Source: Ophiobolus disseminans (lineage: Eukaryota > Ascomycota > Dothideomycetes > Pleosporales > Phaeosphaeriaceae). Taken from it: a DNA stretch of 64,000 bases. The position numbers and the translations under genes were made by a program. The notes under the pieces are model-generated. The model ran no database searches. It was not told the origin of the DNA and saw nothing but the letters and a program-made list of their open reading frames with translations. Below, piece by piece: positions 34,851 to 43,477 of the stretch. How positions within the stretch are numbered: the stretch's first letter is position 1; each line of letters opens with the position of its first letter. The DNA is taken from contig MU006220.1 of assembly GCA_010093685.1 (NCBI GenBank), positions 837,502-901,501 of the forward strand, in the 5' to 3' direction.

Positions 34851-35264
34851 ATTGATGTGGGACGGGAATAAATAAGTTGACAAAAATTACTGGGGAGGTG
34901 AGTACCTAGAGAAAGTACACATGGTGCCGGTGAGTGTTTGTGGGTGATACTTGTTTGCGCCGAGGCACCTTCATGTTGCCTGTTGTCGGTCCCCGCCTCG
35001 TGCCCGCATTAGTGTGCTGCTAGTGCGCATCTCATGTGGGCTATCTTCTAGTGCTAGCGGGGTATAGAGTCCTGACCGTACACACTAACACAAGAGTGAT
35101 CTAAACCCAAGGAACCCTGCGTGAAGATGGCGTTGGTGGCTCATTGTGTTCATGATAGCGGACTCCGCTGTTTGCGAAAGTCACTTGTGATGAATGAAAC
35201 CGTTCTAAGAATTGAAGCGCAGATGTCCACTTCATTTCGCTGTACAGCGGGTAAATAGTGATAA
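34851..35264. other. Intergenic region between SDR and P450 genes
   Basis: About 0.4 kb holding the SDR promoter and the P450 3' end. Nothing else is seen. Confidence 0.5.
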
Positions 35265-36949
35265 TTATGCTGACCATTCCACTGGTGTCATCTTGAGACG
35301 CATACCATTCATAGGTTTGCTCGTCACAGTCCCACCAACAACAATCTTCTCGTTCGGATCCGCCATCTCGAACCTAAACATACCTACAAGGGCTGCAACA
35401 AGCGACCTCATCTCCGCTCTTGCGAACCGCTCCCCAATGCAGCTCCTCGGCCCGTGCAAGAAAGTGAGAAAAGAGTAATTACTATCCGCACCACCGTTCA
35501 TCGTAGCGCGCCCCATCTCCTTATCGATCCAACGCTCGGGCACAAAAGCTTCAGCATCGGGACCCCATAGCTTGGGGTTGCGGTTGATGGCCCAAGGAAT
35601 GACGAATATCACAGTACTCTTGGGAACAAATTGGCCAGTTATTGTGGTGTCACGGATGGTGTAACGCGCGCTGACTGGGATCGTGGGATATAGGCGCAGG
35701 ACTTCGTTGCAGACGCCGTTAAGATAGGGCATGCTTTCAAGCAAACTAGCGACGTCCATTGATGGGTTGGAGAGAGCCCGTGGATCTGGAATGTACTCGT
35801 GGATCTCGCTTCGCAGTCGTGTCTGAACATCTGGGTGTTTGGACAGGAGGTACGAAGACCAAGTGAGAGCGGACGACGTGGTTTCGTGACTGTAGTAAGT
35901 TAACACATATGAAGTTGAGACTTGATCACCAACCGTACTTACCCAGCCGCTAGGAACGTAAGTAACTGATCGACCAAGTTCGAATCGGAGAAGTCATTGC
36001 TCCGAATCATGATCGAAAGGATATCGCGACTCTCTTCACTCTCGTGCTTCAGGTTCGCTTTCTTTTGCACCACAAAATCCGCACAGATCCTCTTCAGATT
36101 CGATGTCGTGATCCGTACCCGATTGTTCAATTTCCACGGCAGCGATTCGATGAGCCAGTGTGGGAAGATGAGGTGCAGAACAAAATACACTCCTTTCTCC
36201 GTAGTCGGTTCGAGAATTTCTTCGTAATTGTTGATAAGCTCATCGTCGCTATTCCGCAACGAAGCAATGTCGCGTCCAAGCCCAGCAAGACCGATAATAT
36301 CGAGCGTGACTTGAGTTGAATAGTGTCCAATCTCCAGCACCTTCGACTCGCCCTCACTTAGTGCTGCTTTGATTGCATCACAGAACTCGATTGACTTAGA
36401 CCAGAACACAGGGTATAGCTCTTTGATGTGGCGGAAGTGGAAAGCAGGCATGATCTGCTTCCTGTGGTGTCTGTGTTCGTCGCCCTCAGTCATGAGCAAG
36501 CCGTCTCCCAAGAATTTCCTGAGAAAGGCGCGCGACCACGGGGGCTTTTCCATGTCGTACGACTTGTGAACAAGGACATCAGCTAGAGCCGCAGGATTGG
36601 TTACTATAAGTCTATCGCTGTGAAAGAAGCCTCGAGTGAGGATTATGCCATCATTTTCCGTCTCCTTGATCATTCGTAAATGGGGTTCGCCGCCGGGGCG
36701 TTGAAACAGGATCAAAGCATGTCCAACGAGAGGCCAAGAACCTCGAGCAAGTGGCAAGTGCCTCAAAGGGCTGAGGAGGATGGGATAAAGTACAAGCTTG
36801 TAGATGGTAAGGATAGCAAAGTTGCAGAAGAAAAAAATGAAGAAGAACCACGTGAAGCTGCCCGCTAGGTAGCGTTGCGGAAGGAAGAAATATGCAAGCA
36901 CAGACTCAAGTAGCGAGGATACAGCGGCGTTGGCAACCGTGAACTCCAT
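35265..36949 (-). CDS. Cytochrome P450 monooxygenase
   Basis: About 543 aa in two exons, 36949-35943 and 35889-35265. An N-terminal anchor (FTWFFFIFFFCNFAILTIY) precedes a Pro-rich hinge (LLSPLRHLPLARG), placing it on the ER face. Catalytic landmarks are complete: C-helix WxxxR region HRHHRKQIMPAF, I-helix AAGHETTS, ExxR in CNEVLRLYP, PERW, and heme loop FLHGPRSCIGERF with the Cys thiolate near residue 486. The single intron interrupts the I-helix motif. The sequence looks like CYP4-like/fatty-acid or xenobiotic hydroxylating fungal clans, but a CYP family cannot be assigned by eye. It lies head-to-tail with the SDR, so sequential oxidation of one substrate is plausible. Confidence 0.92.
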
Positions 36950-38090
36950 GCTGGCTAACGAAATAAAACGATGTTTTCACTCTCAGGTACAAGTCCTTGC
37001 ACCAATTTGCATTTGTATACAGACTGGTGCCTGAAATGTGGTTAGGCGTCGCATGTGACGTCGTTTTGCAATGCGTTGCCTCGGCTCAACAAGGTCTTTC
37101 CTTTCGATTGTAAATGTGGCCACACACTTCAAGTGTCCAAATCCGGTAATAGTAGCGAAGGCGACAACAGTCTTTCGCATCCTACAACCATAAAGTCGAG
37201 TTAGGTTTCTAATTCGATACGCGCCAGAGAAACAAGCAGCAAAGATGCGACCATTGCAGGTAGGCGTCACCGCAATCGACTACGCTTCATCTCCACTATA
37301 CTAGCCGGGGACTGTGATGCTCAGCGCCAGATGCTTCGAGGAATATCCTTCGGATGTTTGTAAGGGCTCGAACGACTGGATTGTCTGCAAGACGAATCAT
37401 TCGGAAGGCCTTCTCAAGCGTGAGTTTGTGCAGTAACAACGAAAGGTGATCTTGCTGCAGCGACTCCGTGCGTCTCAAAGGCTGTCAAATCAGCTCTATG
37501 AAGTGTCGTAAAAGTCTTGTCCACGGGCGCACGAATTGCCTTGCACCAATGCGGACGAATACCCGCGGGCCGATGACCGTGCACCCGCGCATTTGTCATC
37601 TCAATGTGCAACCCACCGCTTTCGGAGAGCGGGCGTAGTCAGCCGGGACCGTAGTTGGTGGTGTAACAACCTCACTTCGTAATTTTCCGGAGGACTGATA
37701 CTACTGGCATATTGGCGCAGTATCATGACATGCTGGAGGCATGCACGTTGGTAAGGCATCCAAGTGCTCATTGGCTTTGACTTGCCTCACAATCAAATTT
37801 TGTACCCAAGCTGCGAGACGCGAGGGGCCGAAACAATGGACCACGAGGAGTGAATTCCAAAGGTTGGTAATCGGATCTCGGCAAAGTTTACCTACTCGCT
37901 CTTACAAAAGAGCGACGCTATGTAATATTTTAGTGTAGAGAAACCATGAGATGGAAATCTGTGGACATGAACAGAGTGTATATAGCTGGTAGAATCAACC
38001 CTAGAACAGTATCATCACAGCATCTTCAGATCCTCCAAGCAATAGCATTTTCACAACAAACCGATCGCCACTTTGAACAATATACCTAAC
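36950..38090. other. Divergent intergenic region between P450 and GST genes
   Basis: About 1.1 kb with no supported gene. A TATA-like GTATATAG lies near 37978-37985, about 110 bp before the GST start. Confidence 0.5.
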
Positions 38091-38807
38091 ATGTCCTCTC
38101 TCAAGCCTATCGAGATCTATGGCCGACATGGACCTAACCCTGCCAAACCGAGGATGTTGGTTGAAGAGCTTGGCCTGCCATTCGTACTCAACGACATTAG
38201 CTTCGCAGACGTCAAAAAGCCCGAATATGTCAAGGTCAACCCCAATGGCCGCTTGCCAGCAATCTACGATCCAAACGAAGACCTGACCCTGTGGGAGTCC
38301 GGCGCCATCATCGAGTATCTGGTCGAGAAGTACGACACTGAGCACAAGATCAGCTTTGCGCCAGGATCCAAGGAGGCGTATCTGGCAAAACAGTGGCTGT
38401 TTTATCAAGGTAAGCTGCTTCGCTATGACATTCTAGACGCAGCTTTTTAACATCACCCAGTCTCGGGACAAGGTCCATACTACGGCCAAGCCGTTTGGTT
38501 CACCAAGTATCACCCCGAGCAGATCCAAAGTGCAAAGGATCGATACTACAACGAGATCAAGCGCGTCACCGCTGTTTTGGAGGCTCACTTGAAGACGCAA
38601 GAGAAAGGAGCAGATGGCCCGTGGATGGTCGGCGGAAAGTTTTCCTTCGTGGATCTGGCATTCCTTCCATGGCAAACCATTTCGGAGACACTAATGAGTG
38701 CCGATTTGGATTTGAGCGAGTTCACTGAAGTCGCTGGCTGGGTTGAGAGGATGAATCAACGTCCGGCTCTCAAGACGGGGCTTGACGAGGCGGTGCGCTC
38801 AAAATGA
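38091..38807 (+). CDS. Glutathione S-transferase, Ure2-like class
   Basis: About 221 aa in two exons, 38091-38409 and 38461-38807. The thioredoxin-fold half shows IEIYGRHGPNPAKPRMLVEE, VNPNGRLPAIYD and the glutathione-binding WESGAIIEYLVEKYD. The helical half begins QWLFYQ and continues VSGQGPYYGQAVWF, a signature of Ure2/YfcG-like GSTs. It ends FVDLAFLPWQ and VAGWVERMNQRPAL. It is a cytosolic conjugating or peroxide-handling enzyme. An upstream in-frame Met (MNNIPNMSS, 38073) is possible. Placement among P450, SDR and dioxygenase-like genes suits detoxification of electrophilic intermediates. Confidence 0.93.
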
Positions 38808-38866
38808 GGTTGAGGCTCGAGGAAGTATTCTGGCTGGTACGCAGCAGGGTTAGGCTTGGAGTCGTA

Positions 38867-39500
38867 TTATGAGCTGTTACTTAGAATGCATTCATTAGAT
38901 CTTTTTGCAAACTCTGCGTCGTAGTTGGTGATTCTTACATCAAGTTCCGTCTCAAGCCACAACTGATCTCCATCAAATCTACCTTTTCGGCAAGCACAGC
39001 TTCGTCTGCCCTGTCCGCTATTATGCCAGCAAACCTTGGAATGAAGCCTCCGATGTGTCGTTCGGCTTGGTGCGAGGTTCCGATGAGTACATGATCGTTG
39101 CCATCGAACTTTAAGATCTGCCGGTCGCCGTTCGACCCACACATAATATATAGCCTTTTTGAGCATATTGGGCTCAGAGTTCGGTCGCATGTGCCATACA
39201 AGAAGAGCACTGGTTCGGGTGCCTTCTGCGTCCGCAATCGTCGCAACTCTAGAATTCTGACCAAAGAACGATCTTCAACCTCGGTCGTCATTGGTCTAGC
39301 GATGCATGGCTTCGAAGAACGGAGAGGATGTGAAACGAGTATAGTCGTTCAATCTCGCCGGCTTTGAAGGTCGCGAGTTGGTCGAGAGTGACGTTCAGGA
39401 TGGCCGCGCTTGGTCATCATCATTAGCGTCAGTACGCGACGCCCATTCTACGGCCGTATCACCGACGCGCTGCAAGTAACAACACTCCACGGGCAAAGGT
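38867..39500 (-). pseudogene. Alpha/beta-hydrolase C-terminal remnant
   Basis: On the minus strand, 39291-38935 reads PEPVLFLYGTCDRTLSPICS followed by KFDGNDHVLIGTSHQAERHI. This is the layout of an alpha/beta-hydrolase acid strand (D) and catalytic His loop. Upstream, coding-like text continues in other frames (GDTAVEWASRTDANDDDQA; TLDQLATFKAGEIERLYSFH) but is broken by stops and frame changes. No nucleophile elbow (GxSxG) is visible. It may be a decayed gene, or an intron-rich gene whose 5' exons I could not place. Confidence 0.45.
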
Positions 39501-39643
39501 CTGCACATCTCTACGTACGAAAGTACGAAGTGCGTGATGCGTAAAGACCGCCATTATCTCAATTAATACGACCTTTTAATACTGCCATTAACACACCTAC
39601 CTAAGTAGATACCTAGTAACATTAATCCACAATTCAGTCCGCC

Positions 39644-40197
39644 ATGGATAACCTCACACCCGTACTGCAGACATACAGTATCCTTGCTGTTGCTCTGGCC
39701 GCCGGCAAGTCTTCAGTGCGCGTGCCAATGTCTTTGTATAGCCTGCTAATGCTTGGATAGGTACAAGCCTGAGCACGACCATTGTGACGTTACCCGCACT
39801 CCTCCATGCCCCTGCCACCACACTTGCGACCCAATGGAAGATCCTCTATGATACAGGGATCCTCCCAGTGGTCTCCCTCTCGATGAGTTCAGCAGTCGGC
39901 TTCGCAACACTGGCATACCGAAGCACATTCCCTACGGCGTTCGGGTCGACTACAAGTCTCGCAAGACGCAACCTGTATATTGGCGCAGCGGTCGCAGCAT
40001 TCGGACTGGCTCCGTATACAAGACTGCTGATGTGGTCTAACATCATGGAACTGGAGAAGCGGGCGAAGGACGCTGCTGAGGGCCGCGAGCGGGCGGATAC
40101 ACACCAGTTGGTCGAAACATGGGGCAAGATGAATCTGTGGAGGGGTGTCATGCTGCTCAGCTCTGCGGGACTTGGACTATGGGCTTGTATGAATTAA
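39644..40197 (+). CDS. DUF1772 (anthrone oxygenase-like) membrane protein
   Basis: About 165 aa in two exons, 39644-39704 and 39761-40197. The intron appears to use a GC donor (GCAAGT at 39705) rather than GT, with a GCTAAT-type branch site and a normal AG. Four hydrophobic segments are seen: LQTYSILAVALAAGTSLS, ILPVVSLSMSSAVGFATLAY, LYIGAAVAAFGLAPYTRLLM and LWRGVMLLSSAGLGLWACM. The conserved polar positions of the family lie in APYTRLLM and in HQLVETWGKMNLWRG. Family members include cofactor-free anthrone oxygenases in polyketide pathways, though many stand alone. Its near neighbour is a quercetinase-like cupin, converging on it with only ~40 bp between. Confidence 0.88.
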
Positions 40198-40235
40198 GTA
40201 TGAACATTAGACGTGCTAATTCGTAAGAATAATGT

Positions 40236-41354
40236 CTACATGCCGACTTTCACGTTTATCTTCTCAGCAGCCTTCTTGATCGTCTCAACATCGATCTCGC
40301 GACATTGATCAGGCACAATCGATCCCTCGAACGCCGTTCCTGCCTCTGCAATCAACGTCTCGAGTCCATCGCCACTCGCGAAGCTCCAGAACCGGACATA
40401 TCGATCCACGAACTCGATAGCGACCTCAGTCCCAGCAGGTACAAAGGCAGTTTCGCCAGCTCGTACCAGATTGCCCTTCTCTCCGTTCACTGTCAAAGAG
40501 ATAGCGCCATCTAAGATGTGGTATACCTGATGGACCTTCTCGAAGGTAAAAGGTTTGCTCAGAGTGCCGTTCTTATGCCGATTGCTCGACTCGACACTCG
40601 TTATGGCAAAGTTCCCCGTCGGCCCAGCGCTCTGCTTCGTCGTAATGAACGGCCTCGACAAAACGCCTTCCAGCAAATAACACGGTCCGGTATTCGCCTT
40701 CAAAAAGTACGCTTCGCATCCCTCAGGCAGTTTTTCGTCTTCGGCCGTGAAGTCAGACACCTCAGCGCCAACAAACTGCGGCTGGAATACCACGTCGTAC
40801 TTCTCCTTGATCTCGCGTATCTTAGGTCCAAACACTGCCCCAGTGTTGCGCGTGTCAAACTCATCCGCAATAACGCCGTCGTACGTCTCGCTCACGAAGC
40901 GGAAGAAATCGACCCACTGGCCCGGCGTCACCAGCCCCATTGTTTCGTTGACGCCCTTGTCGAGCACCTGCGGCTGGTGCACAATGCCAGGCGGGACGTA
41001 CGCGAAGTCTCCAGGATACAGGATTCTGCACTTGTCGCCGGCCCAGATCTTGAGGCGCCCTTTGGTGCACATGAAGACGTCGTGCGCGTGGTTGTGGTAG
41101 TGGAAGCCGGGAGGGTCAGCGACGGCGCCGTCCATCCCGAAGACGGATATTAGGCCATCTGTTTCTGCGGCGGAGGCGAGGATCCGGAAGGTCGACTTTG
41201 TGCCTGGGATTGTGATGGATTCGCCTTCGTAGGCTGAGATGATGTATGGTGAGGGTTTGCCTAGGGGAAGGCGGGTGCGTGGGATGGCATTGCCAGAGGG
41301 TTTGGTGTCGGTTGTGGAGTTGACTCGCGAGCGGATGGGGAGGGTGACTGTCAT
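40236..41354 (-). CDS. Quercetin 2,3-dioxygenase-like bicupin
   Basis: About 372 aa from the Met at 41354 (MTVTLPIRSR); an in-frame Met lies 72 bp further upstream. Two cupin domains form one intronless protein. The first holds the metal site: HYHNHAHD (His85, His87) and VPPGIVHQ (His126). The canonical Glu of HxH(x)3-4E appears as Asp92 here. The second cupin (KVHQVYHILDGAISLTVNGE, FVPAGTEVAIEF) has lost most ligands. Characterised fungal relatives cleave the flavonol ring with O2, releasing CO, and are extracellular. No signal peptide is obvious here, so an intracellular role or a different substrate is possible. It suggests catabolism of plant flavonoids. Confidence 0.87.
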   Translation of the reverse strand: MTVTLPIRSRVNSTTDTKPSGNAIPRTRLPLGKPSPYIISAYEGESITIPGTKSTFRILASAAETDGLISVFGMDGAVADPPGFHYHNHAHDVFMCTKGRLKIWAGDKCRILYPGDFAYVPPGIVHQPQVLDKGVNETMGLVTPGQWVDFFRFVSETYDGVIADEFDTRNTGAVFGPKIREIKEKYDVVFQPQFVGAEVSDFTAEDEKLPEGCEAYFLKANTGPCYLLEGVLSRPFITTKQSAGPTGNFAITSVESSNRHKNGTLSKPFTFEKVHQVYHILDGAISLTVNGEKGNLVRAGETAFVPAGTEVAIEFVDRYVRFWSFASGDGLETLIAEAGTAFEGSIVPDQCREIDVETIKKAAEKINVKVGM

Positions 41355-41426
41355 GATTGTGTTTCGATGCTCTACTTCGAGGAGTGTGTACGGAAGATGA
41401 CTCGACGATAATATGCTGCGACACAC

Positions 41427-42208
41427 CGGGAGTCAAATAGTATGAAGATAGTTCAAGGATTAAAACTGTGATCAAAGGGGCCTTATCTTCGGCCGAGATT
41501 CTACTGTCCGAGAACACTAATGCTGTCGACGCAGCATACTCTATATTCTCAATTCTTGCTTGCTCCCGAGATCGGTAGATCTCACGGTATGTTTGGTGCC
41601 GCATGGCAATGCCATTTCAAGTTAGCGTTTTCGGTCACGAACGAGTCCCGCAAGTCTTAGGCCCGTTGGGATGTTCGATAATCAAGCCTCCGGATGCACT
41701 CCGCATGAATGCTTAACCTTGGTGTTGAAAGCCCACTCATTGTCTTTACTACAAGCCACAACGTGTGGGCCTTCTACATACCTCTTGATGCCAACCATCA
41801 ACCTGATATGTTTGAACAAGAAACTCTTGAGCTTCACCATGATTGCTGAACACCAGTATGAGATGCAATCTTCCGCAGTCAAGACACATGGTGATCCACA
41901 GCCACGCGACGCTACCCCACAATTCCGTACGCCAGGGTCTTCCCGCTCGGAGTGTGGGGAAACAACGCGGCCCTCGGACGCACAACAACAACCGCACCGC
42001 ACCACGCGTTCCAACGCCGCGATCACGATGGACTCAACACATGCATTCTAAATTCCGTCTCGTACGAACGTGAAGACATGGCTACATGATGCGAACGGGC
42101 CCTACCTAGGTAGTCCTGATGACCTGAATACCCAGCTTTACTACTCCTTGGTACCAACACCATCTTTCCACTTAACTCGGAGGTATCCTTGACGTCGACT
42201 TCAAAGCC
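41427..42208. other. Divergent intergenic region between cupin and esterase genes
   Basis: About 0.8 kb with no supported gene; it separates two divergent genes and should hold both promoters. Confidence 0.5.
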
Positions 42209-43249
42209 ATGGCAGCCCTCAAACCAGACCTCCGCGTCCCGTACAAAGATGTCTTGGACGTCGATATACCGACAGACATCTACCTCCCCACCTCACCCGC
42301 GTCGTCCAAAGCATGTCCAGTCCTCATCATGATCCACGGCGGCGCATTCATGCTCGGCCACGCCGGCATGAACAATAAGGACCAGATAGCCGACTGCCTT
42401 GATCGCGGCTGGATCGTGCTGGCTATCGAGCACCGCCTGTGCCCCGGTGTGAACGTGCTCGAGGGCCCGATGACCGACGTGCGCGACGCGCTGGCGTGGG
42501 TGCAGAACGGGGGATTAGCGGGCGCGTTGGGGAGCAGGGAAACGGGATGGAAAGGAGGCGTAGACGAGAAGAGAGTAATGATAATGGGCACAAGTAGCGG
42601 TGGACATCTCGCACTCAGCACCGTGCGTCTCCCCATCCCACCAAATTCCACCATCAAACTAACCCTCCCCCAGGCCTTCAACACCCCAACCCCACCCCTC
42701 GCCCTCCTAAATTTCTACGCCCCCGTAAATTTCTCAGCACACTTCTGGACCCAGCCCCTCACACACATGCCCCCGTCCTTCTCCTCCCCACGCCCAGCCC
42801 ATGAAATCGCAGCCCTACACGCCGAGAAAACAACGCTCATAGGCGGCGCATCCCTCGAAGGCCACTCCTCCTCCTCCGCATCCGCTCCAGACCCGCAGGT
42901 ACGCCACCTCTTCGCCATGCACGCCATCGCGACCGGAAAAATAATACCCACGGTATGGCCCGCGTACCCCGTCAACCTAGCTGCGATAGATCCAATACTC
43001 AACGTGAGTAAAAACTGGCCGCCGGTGTGTATTGTGCATGGCTCGGCGGATACTATGGTGCCGATGCATTTGAGTAGGGATTTGGAAAGGAGGTTGAGGG
43101 AGGAGGGTGTGGAGTGTGAGTTTATTGAGGTGGAGGGCGAGGAGCACACATTTTGTGGGAAGATGGAGAGGGGTGGGGGTACGTGGGTGAGGCAGAGGAA
43201 GGGGTGGGAGTGGTTAGAGGGAGTTTTGGAGAGGAGTTATCATGGGTGA
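42209..43249 (+). CDS. Alpha/beta-hydrolase fold-3 esterase (HSL-type)
   Basis: The frame is 346 codons. A likely 51-bp in-frame intron at 42623-42673 (GTGCGT, CTAAC, CCCCAG) would join LALST to AFNTP and leave about 329 aa. The oxyanion-hole motif is IHGGAF (HGGxF), and the nucleophile elbow is GTSSGG. The acid lies in HGSADTMVP and the catalytic His in EEHTFCG, so the triad is intact. It is a cytosolic esterase or lactonase acting on small acyl esters. Its promoter is shared with the quercetinase-like cupin: flavonol cleavage yields depsides (phenolic esters), for which a neighbouring esterase is a logical next step. That link is inference. Confidence 0.88.
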   Translation: MAALKPDLRVPYKDVLDVDIPTDIYLPTSPASSKACPVLIMIHGGAFMLGHAGMNNKDQIADCLDRGWIVLAIEHRLCPGVNVLEGPMTDVRDALAWVQNGGLAGALGSRETGWKGGVDEKRVMIMGTSSGGHLALSTVRLPIPPNSTIKLTLPQAFNTPTPPLALLNFYAPVNFSAHFWTQPLTHMPPSFSSPRPAHEIAALHAEKTTLIGGASLEGHSSSSASAPDPQVRHLFAMHAIATGKIIPTVWPAYPVNLAAIDPILNVSKNWPPVCIVHGSADTMVPMHLSRDLERRLREEGVECEFIEVEGEEHTFCGKMERGGGTWVRQRKGWEWLEGVLERSYHG

Positions 43250-43477
43250 GGTTTGTGGTGTGGGCAAAGGGCGTTGGGACGGTGGGTTGTGTTTCTGTCT
43301 TGGTTGGTGGATGGGTGCGTCGGGATGTGGGGCGCGGACGAGCCGATATACTATCGAGGGATCGCAAGCATCAATCGACATGATTTACGACTAACAAGTT
43401 TACACAATCAATCACTAGAATTGAAGAAACTGGTATCTATTCACAAACGCCATATACAGCCATTTTACACTTTCCCC

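Noticed and set aside
34976..34988. A TGCCTGTTGTC stretch resembling the MITE end
   Set aside because: Only about 11 bp match and no partner arm or TA flank was found.
32095..43249. A classical secondary-metabolite biosynthetic cluster
   Set aside because: P450, SDR, GST and DUF1772 genes are present but no PKS, NRPS, terpene cyclase or prenyltransferase is found in the window.
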